A DNA stretch of 64,000 nucleotides from Holdemania sp. Marseille-P2844 (GCF_900120005.1 NZ_LT635451.1:186001-250000), one strand, 5' to 3'. Shown: positions 42,039 to 52,507, counted from the stretch's first letter. Program-made: numbers and translations. Notes: a model not told the origin generated them from the sequence alone.

Positions 42039-43304
42039 ATGGACAAGCAGATTTTCGCGGCGCTGGAGATAGCGGATCACGAAGTTAGATTGCTGGTAGG
42101 CGAGTTCTTCAATACTCGCTTTAATATAATCAAAGTCGAACGGGTTCCTGTGGCGGGCGTTCAGTTTCATCAGCTGACGGAACCCAATGAAATTGTCAAA
42201 GCGATCCGGAGGGCGGCGGAAAACGCTTCCCGCATGATCGGTGCACGGATTGAACGGGTTTTGTTATCCATTCCCTCGCGGGATATGATGCGCAAATCGC
42301 TGAAGATTACGGTGCCGGTTTCTTCTTTTGACCGCCGGGTAACCGTTCTTGATGTTCGGGAAGCGGTTAAAAACGCCATGAAAACGAAAATTGAGAACGG
42401 ACTGGCGCTGATCAGCGCAGTGTGCGTGCGGTATACGTGCAATGGGATCTCGACGCGGCGGATGCCGATCGGCGAGCTGTGCGACGAGCTGACGGTGGAC
42501 GTCGATTTGTTATGCGCGAACCGTAAGATCGCGTTTGAATATGTCAGCTGTGTCGAACAGGCGGGGCTGGAAGTGCTGGATATCAGTCTGGACAGCTTTG
42601 CGATCGCGAAGGAAGCGGCGTTGTTCGAGCAGACGATGGATCAGAATTTAATTTTAATCCGGCTGGAAGAACAGACGACGACTCTGTCGCTGTTGTCCAA
42701 GGGCAAGCTGGCGAGCTGTGAGATTATCGAACAGGGAATCGATCAGTGGAGCCAGGCGCTGGTGGAACGGTACGAACTGCCGCTGGCGGAAGCCGTCCGC
42801 TTAGTCAAATACAACACGCGATTGAATCAGCGTCGTCCGGTGCAGACGCCGATCTATATCTGGTCAAAAAATACAAAAACGTACACGCTTTCCGAAAAGG
42901 AACTGTGCGAAGCGATTCGGGAACCACTGGAATCCTGGATGGAACAGATTGAACAAATGTGCCGACCGATCCTCAAAGCGGGCAAGACGCAGATTGTGAT
43001 CGTCGGCGAAGGCGGCGAGCTGCAGGAAATCGCGGAATATGTCCAGGATCATCTGGGAGCGCCGGCGAAGGTGTATTATCCGGAAACCCTGGGTGTGCGC
43101 GACAGTGCGTTAACCGGGTGTCTGGGATTGTTCTATGCTTACAAGGATCAGCAGCCGCTGTTAAATACCGATCAGGTCGGCGTGAACGCCGCACAGTTTG
43201 AAAAAGCGGTGACGATCGGCGGGTTGAAGAAAGAAAAAACCAGCGTTGACGATTCGATTACAAAACGATTAAAAGACATGCTTTTTGAAGCCAAACAGAA
43301 ATAG
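42039..43304 (+). CDS. ftsA: Cell division protein FtsA
   Basis: A 421-residue actin-fold protein. It starts MDKQIFAALEIADHEVRLLVGEF, and the 1C-type domain contains VLLSIPSRDMMRKSLKITVPV. The later phosphate- and nucleotide-binding region is VIVGEGGELQEIAEYVQ. The C-terminus ends in a basic amphipathic helix (ITKRLKDMLFEAKQK) expected to bind the membrane. It tethers FtsZ to the membrane. The sequence is rather divergent from Bacillus FtsA; identity rests on fold motifs plus the ftsZ gene 15 bases downstream. Confidence 0.9.
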   Translation: MDKQIFAALEIADHEVRLLVGEFFNTRFNIIKVERVPVAGVQFHQLTEPNEIVKAIRRAAENASRMIGARIERVLLSIPSRDMMRKSLKITVPVSSFDRRVTVLDVREAVKNAMKTKIENGLALISAVCVRYTCNGISTRRMPIGELCDELTVDVDLLCANRKIAFEYVSCVEQAGLEVLDISLDSFAIAKEAALFEQTMDQNLILIRLEEQTTTLSLLSKGKLASCEIIEQGIDQWSQALVERYELPLAEAVRLVKYNTRLNQRRPVQTPIYIWSKNTKTYTLSEKELCEAIREPLESWMEQIEQMCRPILKAGKTQIVIVGEGGELQEIAEYVQDHLGAPAKVYYPETLGVRDSALTGCLGLFYAYKDQQPLLNTDQVGVNAAQFEKAVTIGGLKKEKTSVDDSITKRLKDMLFEAKQK

Positions 43305-43319
43305 GAAACGAGAGGATGA

Positions 43320-44402
<1,083 letters not shown>

Positions 44403-44415
44403 ACGAACGTGAATG

Positions 44416-44443
44416 AAGACGGAGCTTTGGTTCCGTCTTTTTT
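44416..44443 (+). terminator. ftsAZ terminator
   Basis: AAGACGGA...TCCGTCTT with six T's. Confidence 0.85.
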
Positions 44444-44454
44444 CTTGTTCTGGT

Positions 44455-44468
44455 TGAAAGCGCTTGAT
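44455..44468. promoter_or_regulatory. Possible cre-like (CcpA) site
   Basis: TGAAAGCGCTTGAT matches the cre consensus TGNAANCGNWNNCW at every defined position but one. It lies 46 bases upstream of the 44514 gene, close to its expected promoter, where binding would repress. Confidence 0.35.
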
Positions 44469-44513
44469 CGTGGTAAAATAAGAATAGAAGCAATGCGGAA
44501 GGAGGTCCCAGTC

Positions 44514-44972
44514 ATGGATCTGGTTTACCTGGATTCTGATATTCTCGGCGACAGTTATGACGCGCAGCTTTGCCGGAAACGTTTTATTCGTTATGCGCAG
44601 GATCATCCGCCGGTATTAATCGCCGTTGCGCGGGTTGGCGAAGCGGAAAGAGAAGTCTGGAACAGCCTGAAACAGGCATGTTCTTTTGTGCGTTATTTTC
44701 TTGATGATCAACATCCGTGCGAGCAGCTTGACGGGATGACGGTTGAGCTTCAGGAGCAGTGTCTGCAATGCGGAAACTGGCAGATCAAACCGGAACGGGG
44801 CGCGGCTGCCTGGATTCAGGCGGAAACCGGCGTCAGCTGGCGCTACATCGTATTGGATATGTTAAGCGATCCTGCGTTTTCCTATTATCACCACATGAAG
44901 ACGTTTTCCGACCTGCATTCGGCCTATGTCTACATTCGAATTCGAAACGGAATTCATAAAATTTTGAATTAA
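44514..44972 (+). CDS. Conserved-type hypothetical protein downstream of ftsZ
   Basis: 152 residues from the ATG at 44514, chosen because AAGGAGGT (44499-44506) is 7 bases upstream. It is soluble with no signal or membrane helix. Paired cysteines (QCLQCGNW) near residue 82 could bind metal but are isolated. The family is not recognised. It sits after the ftsZ terminator, so it is an independent unit and may be under cre control. Confidence 0.7.
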   Translation: MDLVYLDSDILGDSYDAQLCRKRFIRYAQDHPPVLIAVARVGEAEREVWNSLKQACSFVRYFLDDQHPCEQLDGMTVELQEQCLQCGNWQIKPERGAAAWIQAETGVSWRYIVLDMLSDPAFSYYHHMKTFSDLHSAYVYIRIRNGIHKILN

Positions 44973-45018
44973 TGTTATTTAAATAATTAATCAATATATT
45001 AAAAATATTAAAAAGTTC

Positions 45019-45046
45019 TTGAAATAATTCAAATATAATTTATAAT
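45019..45046 (+). promoter_or_regulatory. Promoter of the DUF2089/SHOCT-like operon
   Basis: TTGAAA (45019-45024), a 16-base spacer, and TATAAT (45041-45046), within a very AT-rich stretch of about 90 bases. A second TATAAT overlaps at 45034. Confidence 0.65.
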
Positions 45047-45066
45047 ATTCTCAGGAGGACACGAGG

Positions 45067-45351
45067 ATGGCCAAAAAGATTAAGATCATTGTGGAGTCGC
45101 CTGAACAAAATGTCGTGATTCCGGCAATTCCGCTGAGCGCCGCCGCGGCAATCTTGAAAGTTGTGCTGTGGGGATCGCAGTATGTTCCGGCTCAGTCGCG
45201 CGATGAAAGCGTGCAGCTCCTGCTGGATAACCGCGACGCGATTCTGGACCTGGTGCAGACGTCGGTCAGGGAATTGAAAGCCTGCGAGCCATTCCGGCTG
45301 GTCGAGGTGGAATCCGGTCCGAATCGGGTGCTCATTGATATTTTAGGATAA
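45067..45351 (+). CDS. Small operon protein, unknown function
   Basis: 94 residues starting MAKKIKIIVESPEQNVVIPA, with a hydrophobic middle (IPLSAAAAILKVVLWG). The strand-helix pattern resembles the SHOCT/YvlB-associated small proteins encoded in DUF2089 operons, but no firm family match can be made. AGGAGGAC precedes the ATG. It is 12 bases upstream of the DUF2089 gene. Confidence 0.7.
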   Translation: MAKKIKIIVESPEQNVVIPAIPLSAAAAILKVVLWGSQYVPAQSRDESVQLLLDNRDAILDLVQTSVRELKACEPFRLVEVESGPNRVLIDILG

Positions 45352-45363
45352 GGAGGAAACACG

Positions 45364-45732
45364 ATGCGAAATGAAGTGTTCGGAACGTGTCCAGTCTGCG
45401 GCAATCAGCTGCTTGCGACACGGTTAACCTGTACCCGCTGTCATACGGAGATTACCGGCGAGTTTGCCTTATCCCGTTTCAGTTATCTGAATCGAGATGA
45501 ACTGCAGTTCGTCGAGACCTTTATCAGGGTTCAGGGCAACATCAAGGAAATGGAAAAGGAATTCAATATTTCCTATCCGACGGTCAAGAAAATGCTGGAT
45601 ACGATCATCACCAAGATGGGCTTTCCGGTCAAGCAGGAAGCAGAACCTGCCGTCCGTGCCGACGATGTGCTCTCACGGCTGCAGCAGGGCGAGATCAGCG
45701 CCGAAGAAGCGATTGCGCTGTTAAAAAAGTAG
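45364..45732 (+). CDS. DUF2089 family zinc-ribbon/HTH regulator-like protein
   Basis: 122 residues. An N-terminal zinc ribbon (CPVCGNQLLATRLTCTRCHTE) precedes a helix-turn-helix region (GNIKEMEKEFNISYPTVKKM). The C-terminal SHOCT-like helix pair is GEISAEEAIALL. DUF2089 proteins usually accompany SHOCT/DUF4097 envelope-stress genes and are thought to regulate them. Here it lies between two such small genes, with 10-12 base gaps, so it is one operon. Confidence 0.85.
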   Translation: MRNEVFGTCPVCGNQLLATRLTCTRCHTEITGEFALSRFSYLNRDELQFVETFIRVQGNIKEMEKEFNISYPTVKKMLDTIITKMGFPVKQEAEPAVRADDVLSRLQQGEISAEEAIALLKK

Positions 45733-45742
45733 GAGGAACAAC

Positions 45743-46153
45743 ATGAACTCCCGAGAAAAAATTATGGAAATGGTCAAAGATGGCACGCTGAGCGTGGAAG
45801 AAGGGCTGCGGCTGCTGGATGCGATCGAAGAAAGTGAAAAACGCACGGAGAAGACGTCCAAACCGGCTGAATCGGAGGTGCGTCCGTTGATTTACAGCGC
45901 GCCTTCCCATCCGAAAATGCTGCGGATTCAGGTTGAGTCGGCCAATAACGATCGGGTGCGCGTCAATGTGCCGGTGTCGCTAATCCGCGCAGGTCTGGAT
46001 TTCACCAAACAGATGAAGCTCAGCGGAATGGACGTGGATCTGAAAGGCGTGGATCTTGACTTGATCATGAAACTGGTTGAAGACGGTCAGGTCGGCGAAC
46101 TGGTCGACGTGGTTTCGGCGGAAGGCGACAAAGTTCGGATCGTCGTCGAATAG
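45743..46153 (+). CDS. SHOCT-like domain protein (YvlB/LiaX-type N-terminus)
   Basis: 136 residues. The N-terminus MNSREKIMEMVKDGTLSVEE, GLRLLDAIEE is the SHOCT-like helical hairpin seen at the start of YvlB and LiaX. The rest is a short beta/alpha region (MLRIQVESANNDRVRVNVPV). The long DUF4097 beta-helix of those proteins is absent. It ends the three-gene operon, followed by a perfect terminator. A role in envelope-stress sensing is inferred from family context only. Confidence 0.78.
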   Translation: MNSREKIMEMVKDGTLSVEEGLRLLDAIEESEKRTEKTSKPAESEVRPLIYSAPSHPKMLRIQVESANNDRVRVNVPVSLIRAGLDFTKQMKLSGMDVDLKGVDLDLIMKLVEDGQVGELVDVVSAEGDKVRIVVE

Positions 46154-46165
46154 TCATTCAATTTT

Positions 46166-46188
46166 AAGGAAGCGAAGGCTTCCTTTTT
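46166..46188 (+). terminator. Operon terminator
   Basis: AAGGAAGC-GAAG-GCTTCCTT followed by T's. Confidence 0.9.
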
Positions 46189-46226
46189 GCGTCGTTGTCC
46201 GTATAATTAGAGAAGAGGTGTTGAAT

Positions 46227-47372
46227 ATGCTGAAAGAAGAGTGCCGTTTGTTCCAAAAGGTCTGGCTGGGCTGGACAGAATCACAGATGGATCAGTTTGT
46301 CCGGATCGGGACGCAGTTAGCGCAGGCGCTGGCGGAAGGCCGGAAGGTGTATGCCTTCGGGATCGGCGAGGATCATTGGTTTGCGGAAGAGCTGACGGCC
46401 CGGCTGCAGGGACATCCTGAAATCATCGGTCTGTTTCCCCGTGAGCTGATGACCTACGATCGCCGCTATGCCTCGTTAATCCGATGTCCGGAATATGCCA
46501 GGGTGCTGATCGAAGCCTGGAAAATAGAGCGAAATGATTTGGTTTTGTCCTTCCACAGTCAGGATACGCCGCTGTATGCCGCGATGGAAAAGCATTGCCG
46601 CCGGTTAGGGATTCAATGGCAGATGCTGCAGGCGGACCGGCAGACGGAAGTGCCGGGATTGTTCAGCGTAGAAGAACGTTTTCTGCCTATGCTGCAGGTC
46701 TATGGCGCCCAGGCGGTCAATGCCGTCAGTTTTGCGTTGGCGGCCGGGATGGATCCCGCCAGCGCTGTGCATGAACTGAATAAAAGCATGCTGGAAATTT
46801 TGGAACAATTTGAACAGACCCAACTGCCTTCGATCGCCAAAGTCACTGAGGAGTTGGAGCGGAAGCAAGGCCGGCTGATCGTCATGGGCAGCGGTCATTC
46901 GCACATGCTTCAGGATTTGATGGCGCAGGAGAAGACGCCGGATAACGTCGTTCCGATTCTGGAACAGGAATTGATGGTATTCGATCCAGTCCAGAGCGGC
47001 TGGACGCAGAAGCAGCGCGACTATGCCCAGATGTTGATTGATAAATATAAAATTCAACCCCAGGACGTATTCCTGATGCCGTCCAACACCGGGAAAAGTG
47101 TGATGAACGTCGAGCTGGCGCGGTTGTTGTGGTCGAATAAAACGACGGTCGCGGCAATCACGAACATGAAACAGTCGCCGGTGATCAAGTCCGATCATCC
47201 CAGCGGCCGGCGCTTGTTTGAGACGGCGGATATTGTGATCGACAACTGCTGCGTCAACAAGGACGCCTGCCTGACAATCGACGGTCAGCGACGTTGTCCG
47301 TTGTCCTCGGTGACGGTGTTGCTTTGCGGGGTTCTGCTTCTGGAACAGCTGCATGAACTCAGCGCAGAGTAA
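46227..47372 (+). CDS. Two-lobe SIS-domain (UPF0309-like) protein
   Basis: 381 residues from the ATG at 46227 (AGAGGTG upstream). The C-terminal half (from about residue 205) matches the UPF0309 sugar-isomerase-domain pattern: VMGSGHSHMLQDLM, LMPSNTGKSVMNVELARLLW, DHPSGRRLFETADIVIDNCC. The N-terminal half appears to be a second, degenerate SIS lobe (VYAFGIGEDHWFAEELT, VLSFHSQDTPLYAAME). SIS domains bind phosphosugars. Family members are usually about 240 residues, so the duplicated layout is unusual. TATAAT at 46202-46207 is its -10 box. The substrate is unknown. Confidence 0.78.
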   Translation: MLKEECRLFQKVWLGWTESQMDQFVRIGTQLAQALAEGRKVYAFGIGEDHWFAEELTARLQGHPEIIGLFPRELMTYDRRYASLIRCPEYARVLIEAWKIERNDLVLSFHSQDTPLYAAMEKHCRRLGIQWQMLQADRQTEVPGLFSVEERFLPMLQVYGAQAVNAVSFALAAGMDPASAVHELNKSMLEILEQFEQTQLPSIAKVTEELERKQGRLIVMGSGHSHMLQDLMAQEKTPDNVVPILEQELMVFDPVQSGWTQKQRDYAQMLIDKYKIQPQDVFLMPSNTGKSVMNVELARLLWSNKTTVAAITNMKQSPVIKSDHPSGRRLFETADIVIDNCCVNKDACLTIDGQRRCPLSSVTVLLCGVLLLEQLHELSAE

Positions 47373-47559
47373 GAAAAACAGAATTTAATGTGAGATATAG
47401 AAGGTCAGTAAACAAAGGCTGGAAAAAGCACAAAAAGTTAAAAAGATGGGAATGCTGCGAAAATAGGTTTCCATCTTTATTTCATATGAATAATAAACAA
47501 TTTGTAAATGAACATCATCTTGTTTTGCGGTATGATTAAAGCAGATAAAGAGGATTTTT

Positions 47560-48104
47560 ATGATGGAAAAAGAACGCAGCGACGAATTATTGAATCGGGG
47601 CGCGAAAGCGTATCAAAGCGAAACGCCGGAAGGCTTCAGGACGGCTGTGCGGTATTATCTGGAATCCGCCAGTCTGGGTAATGGTCAGGCGATGACGAAT
47701 TTGGGTTATGTTATACCTATGGGCGGGGCGTGACGAAGAATCCGGCCGAAAGATTCCGCTATTTTGTGCAGGCGGCGAAGCTGGGAAATCCCGAAGCGAT
47801 TATGAAGGTTGCCGACGCTTACCAACGTGGTCAATTTGTTAAAAAGGATGAAATCCGGGCGTTTCAGTTTTACCGCAAGCTGTTTCAGCATCTGCGGGAA
47901 ACGGGAGAGCTTATGGATTATCCGGAGGTCTGCCTGCGCTTAGGTCGATGTTATTTGGAAGGAAAAGGGACCGAAGCAGATTTACGGCAGGCGCGGCGGT
48001 TTTTAGTGCTGGCGGTGCACGGCTACTCCCTGCATGAGGATCAATATTTCTACTATCCGAAACAGCGCCGTCAGGCAGAAGAACTGCTTCGGCAATGTCA
48101 ATAA
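47560..48104 (+). pseudogene. Sel1-repeat protein gene with a one-base frameshift
   Basis: The ATG at 47560 (or 47563) encodes ESASLGNGQAMTNLGYV and then a stop at about 47731. In another frame the expected Sel1 continuation runs on: YTYGRGVTKNPAERFRYF, AAKLGNPEAIMKVADAYQRG, and LRLGRCYLEGKGTEADL to 48104. Adding one T after 47709 would restore a single protein of about 181 residues with Sel1-like (TPR-related) repeats, which mediate protein contacts. It may be a pseudogene or a base-call error. Confidence 0.7.
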
Positions 48105-48149
48105 ACGCAGGCTGACTAAGAATTCAAGACGTGGGAAAGGGGGAAAATT

Positions 48150-49750
48150 ATGCAGCGGAAAAAGCGAAGCCTCAGGATCGTGGCCGTGCTGGCTGTCCTG
48201 TTTGGCGGATGCGTACCAGCTTCTTCGCCGATAGAACCGACTCCCGTCGTTTCGCCGGCTGTCATCTCGGCAGAGACGGCGTTTACCATTACACTTTCAC
48301 CTGCGGATGAAACAGGCTTCGATATTACTCAGCCCTTAAATCAGGTTGAGATCACCAATCATACTGATCAGGAAATCCAGATCCTTTCTCTGGATCTTAA
48401 AGGCAACCGAGGCGGAATCCGCGAAATTCCGATCAACCGCACACTGGGACCGCAGGAAATGGGCTGTTATTTCATTGCGGGGGAATATCGCAAGGATATC
48501 GATCCGGTGGCGGCGGTGACGTTTGCCAGCCAGGCCGCCGCGAGCGTGACAAAATATGATTATGATTCGCAGAAAACAGAAACGCTGAAGCGGGAGAATC
48601 CCCCGGCGCCGTTTCAGTTCAATTTCGCATCGACCGTGCTCGTCAGAACGACTGATGCAGGTTTTCAGTTCGCCATTCTGCCGGGGAAGCAGGCATCCTT
48701 GCGCGAAGTCGAAACGCCTTACGGCGGATACTGCACGCTGGAGGATGAGCTGCTTGACAATCAATATCGCTATGGCAAGAAGCTCTTTTACAGCTTTGTA
48801 GACACAAAGCTGGAGCTGGGGGATCAGGAAAAAGCGTACATTGAGAACCTGATGCTTCGCTATAACTGCGATTACGCTTATAATGGCGAATATGATCCGG
48901 TAAGGATCATGGAGGAATATGCCCTGTTAAGAACTTATTCGCTGATGAAGTCAGAGGATCCAGATCATCCCTACTGGCTTTTGTATTGTACTCCCGATGT
49001 TTATGCGTTCACCCCGGCGCAATGGGAAGCGGCACAAGCGCAGAAGCTGACGTGGGAACAGCTCTGGCCGATGCTGAAGGAAGAACCGAATTCCTGCCAA
49101 CAGATTTACTTTCAGGGCTGGGATGCTCCGCTGACAGACGCTGACCGAACCTGTGTGATTTAAAAGAAATTCCGGCCTGCTTTGAAGGAGAACCGGAAAA
49201 GTCTGAAATCGGCGCGGATAAACCGGTGATTTATCTTTATAAGGATACGGAAATCGACTTCACGCTGACCTTGGGGACGCCGCCGACGCTCAGCTATCCG
49301 CAGTATCGGCAGGGATGGTCAGGCACGGTGACGGCAGAGGATTTGATTATTCAGGATCGCCGCTATCCATATCTCTATTACGAAGCGCAGATCCCGGATG
49401 ACTTCGACTTTGATTAAGGGTTTGTCGTAGCCCGTGAGGATACCGTCGGTTTCTTAGAGGAAAAGCTGGCGATTCTGGGCTTAAATGAAAGGGAGAGCGC
49501 CGATTTCATCACCTACTGGCTGCCGGTCCTCTCCCAATCCGACTATAACCGGATTACGTTTCCCTGCGCCGATTATGCCCGGCTCGTTCCGCTTCAATGC
49601 CAGCCGCAGCCGGATACACTGATCCGCGTCTATATGCTCTCGGAAGGTCTGGACGAGGCGGTTGTAATGGAGCCGCAGACGTTAGACCCGGCCCCGGCCA
49701 GAACCGGATTTACTGTTGTGGAATGGGGCGGCAGCCGCCGCAATTCATAA
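48150..49750 (+). pseudogene. Lipoprotein gene broken by a frameshift and a stop codon
   Basis: The intact 5' part (48150-49163) encodes 337 residues with a lipoprotein signal (VAVLAVLFGGC, Cys at residue 21) and an unrecognised beta-rich domain. Just before its stop the reading shifts frame, and the expected continuation is LCDLKEIPACFEGEPEKSEI, GADKPVIYLYKDTEIDFTL. That continuation meets an in-frame TAA at 49415-49417 (between DDFDFD and GFVVAREDTV) and then reads to 49750, ending GFTVVEWGGS. The KPVIYLY...FVVEWGG pattern is a recurring C-terminal domain in Firmicutes surface proteins, from memory. The whole would be about 530 residues. The N-terminal part could still be made as a shortened lipoprotein. 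Confidence 0.7.
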
Positions 49751-49770
49751 ACATTTGTCAAAGAAAGTCC

Positions 49771-49796
49771 AAAACCGGAGGAATCCGGCTTTTTTT
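49771..49796 (+). terminator. Intrinsic terminator
   Basis: CCGGA-GGAA-TCCGG followed by seven T's. Confidence 0.8.
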
Positions 49797-49885
49797 GGCA
49801 CGCTTTGCGGACGATCCGGCGCTGCGCCGCGTTCTAATCCGAGGGGATTTGCGATATAGATGGGAATAGGTAAAGGAGAAGTGCT

Positions 49886-52507
49886 ATGCCCTATCGTCAA
49901 ACTATACAGGAACTGGAAGCAGCAACACTGACTAACGCCCGCGAGGGCCTGAGTGAAAAAGAAGCGGCCGCCCGGCTGCAGCGCTTCGGCGGCAACGAGC
50001 TGGAAAAGAAAAAAGAAGAATCACTGCTGAAAAAAATCGCGGAACAATTCAATGATCCGATGATCCTGATTCTGATCCTCGGGGCCGTGATCTCCATTTT
50101 TCTGCATGAGGTGATGGATTCCGTCATCATCGTTGCGGTGATTACGATCAACGCGCTGATCGGCGTATTCCAGGAATGGAAGGCGGAAAAAGCGCTGCAC
50201 GCGCTGGAAAAAATGACTGCGATGAAAGCTGTGGTCAAGCGTGACGGACAGCTGAAGCAGATCGACGCGGCCGAGCTGGTTTTGGGTGATCTGGTGTTTC
50301 TGGAAGCCGGCAACTTCGTGCCGGCGGATCTGCGCTTAATTGAAACCGTACATCTGAAAGTGGAGGAATCCAGTCTGACCGGCGAATCGGTGCCGGTCGA
50401 TAAGGATGCCTCGGCGCGTTACCCTAAAGATCAGACGCTGCCGCTGGCGGATCAGAAAAACATGGCGTTTTCCTCGACGATCGTCTTGGACGGCAACGCC
50501 GCGGGGTTGGTCGTGGCAACGGGCATGGACAGCGAGATCGGCAAGATCGCGAAGCTTTTGCAGCATGAGGAAAAGCTGCTGACGCCCTTGCAGCGGCGTT
50601 TGGCTGAGTTGTCAAAGGTGCTGGGGGCGCTGTCGGTCATCATCTGTGCGGCAATTTTTGTGATCGCCGTCATTCAGAAACGCGATCTGTTTGAAATGCT
50701 GCTGACGTCGATTTCCCTGGCGGTGGCGGCGATTCCCGAGGGACTGCCGGCGGTCGTGACGATTTCCCTGGCGCTGGGCGTCCAGAAAATGAGCGATCAT
50801 CACGCGATCGCGCGCAAGCTGCACGCCGTGGAAACACTCGGCCAGGTTTCGGTCATCTGTACGGATAAAACCGGGACGCTGACGCAGAACCGGATGACGG
50901 TTGTCGCGTACTATCTGAATGGTAAAATCCAGACAACGTCGCAGAAAGTGACGGAACGGAGGCTGAAGGAAGGCTTCTATCTGTGCGGCAACGCCAAGCT
51001 TGACGCAGAGGGTGTCATCGGCGATCCGACCGAAGTGGCGCTGATGCGCTGGGCGCTGGATAACGGCGTCGACGCCGCGCAGATCATCCGGCAGTTCCCG
51101 CGTGTTGCCGAGATTCCGTTTGATTCCCGGCGCAAACGGATGAGCACTGTGCATCAGACGGGCTTGGAAAAAATCGTCTATGTCAAGGGCGCGTTGGAAA
51201 GCGTGCTGCCGTTATGTACGCATTTGTGGCAGGATGGCCGGCGGGTGGAGCTGACAACGCCGATGCGGCGGCAGATTGAGGAAGCCGCCGCACAGATGGC
51301 CGGCGAAGCGCTGCGCGTGCTGGTGCTGGCGACGCGCACCGTCGCCTCGCTGGACGAGAGTCAGTTTGAAACCCGGTTATGTTTTATCGGAATGGCAGGG
51401 ATGATCGATCCCCCGAAGGAAGGTGTCAAAGAAGCGATTGCGTTGGCGCATAAAGCAGGCATCGACGTCGTGATGATCACCGGCGATCATCCGGAGACCG
51501 CGCTGGCCATCGGCCGCCAGTTAGGCATCGCCCAATCGCTGGCGCAGGTGCTGACCTCGGTGCAGATGCAGGATCTGAGCGATGATCAGCTGGCTCAGGC
51601 CTGTCAGCGCATCCGGATTGTCGCACGCGCCACGCCGCAGGATAAGGTCCGGATTGTGAAAGCCTACCAGTTGGATGAAAAGATCGTGGCGATGACCGGC
51701 GACGGGGTGAACGACGCGCCTTCATTGAAGCAGGCCGACGTCGGCATCGCGATGGGCAGCGGAACGGAGGTATCGCGGCAGACGTCCGATCTGATTCTGA
51801 CGGACGATAATTTCGCGACGATCATCAGCGCGGTCGAGGAAGGCCGCAACATTTATCTCAATATCCAGAAGGCTGTGCTGTATCTGCTTTCCTGCAATCT
51901 GGGGGAAATCACGACGCTGTTTCTGGCAATCGTGCTGATGCCGATCGCCCCGGCGCCGCTCTCGGCGATTCAGATTCTGTGGATCAATCTGGTTACCGAT
52001 GCGTTCCCGGCGCTGTCGCTGGCCGCCGAACCACAGGATCCCTATATTATGGATCAGAAACCCCGCGTGGCGACGGAAAGTCTGTTCGCCAACGGCGGCT
52101 GGGCGTTCATGGTGCTCAATGGTCTGTATATCGGCACGATCTCGTTAGTCGCGTTCAAATTCGGATCAAACTATGATCCCCGTACAGCACATACGATGAC
52201 GTTCATGGTCCTGTCGATCGCGCAGCTGTTCCACAGCTTGAATCTGCGCAGTCTGGACCACTCGATTTTCAAGGTTGGGATTCTCCGCAATAAGCTGTTG
52301 TTAGCGACGTTTGTGATCGGCGTGGCGCTGCAGGTGATGGTGGTGAATCTGCCGATCTTCCAGATGATTCTGAAAACCGCAGCGCTGGACTGGACCTGCT
52401 GGGCCGTCGTGTTCGGTTTGTCCGCAAGCCTGATTTTGATCAACGAGATCTCCAAATTATTCAATCCTGTCAACCATTCATCGCGTCCTCTCTCCCGGAA
52501 ATCCTGA
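49886..52507 (+). CDS. P-type Ca2+-type cation-transporting ATPase (IIA)
   Basis: 873 residues, the usual length for bacterial SERCA/PMR1-like pumps (LMCA1 type). Features in order: cation-ATPase N-domain; actuator motif SLTGESVPVDKDA near residue 164; PEGLPAVV in helix M4; phosphorylation motif ICTDKTGTLTQN near 325; nucleotide-binding KGALESVL; hinge VAMTGDGVNDAPSLK near 605; and C-terminal helices. It would export Ca2+ (possibly Mn2+) from the cytoplasm. The ion choice is inferred from the family. AAAGGAGAAG precedes the ATG, and the terminator overlaps the stop. Confidence 0.93.
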   Translation: MPYRQTIQELEAATLTNAREGLSEKEAAARLQRFGGNELEKKKEESLLKKIAEQFNDPMILILILGAVISIFLHEVMDSVIIVAVITINALIGVFQEWKAEKALHALEKMTAMKAVVKRDGQLKQIDAAELVLGDLVFLEAGNFVPADLRLIETVHLKVEESSLTGESVPVDKDASARYPKDQTLPLADQKNMAFSSTIVLDGNAAGLVVATGMDSEIGKIAKLLQHEEKLLTPLQRRLAELSKVLGALSVIICAAIFVIAVIQKRDLFEMLLTSISLAVAAIPEGLPAVVTISLALGVQKMSDHHAIARKLHAVETLGQVSVICTDKTGTLTQNRMTVVAYYLNGKIQTTSQKVTERRLKEGFYLCGNAKLDAEGVIGDPTEVALMRWALDNGVDAAQIIRQFPRVAEIPFDSRRKRMSTVHQTGLEKIVYVKGALESVLPLCTHLWQDGRRVELTTPMRRQIEEAAAQMAGEALRVLVLATRTVASLDESQFETRLCFIGMAGMIDPPKEGVKEAIALAHKAGIDVVMITGDHPETALAIGRQLGIAQSLAQVLTSVQMQDLSDDQLAQACQRIRIVARATPQDKVRIVKAYQLDEKIVAMTGDGVNDAPSLKQADVGIAMGSGTEVSRQTSDLILTDDNFATIISAVEEGRNIYLNIQKAVLYLLSCNLGEITTLFLAIVLMPIAPAPLSAIQILWINLVTDAFPALSLAAEPQDPYIMDQKPRVATESLFANGGWAFMVLNGLYIGTISLVAFKFGSNYDPRTAHTMTFMVLSIAQLFHSLNLRSLDHSIFKVGILRNKLLLATFVIGVALQVMVVNLPIFQMILKTAALDWTCWAVVFGLSASLILINEISKLFNPVNHSSRPLSRKS

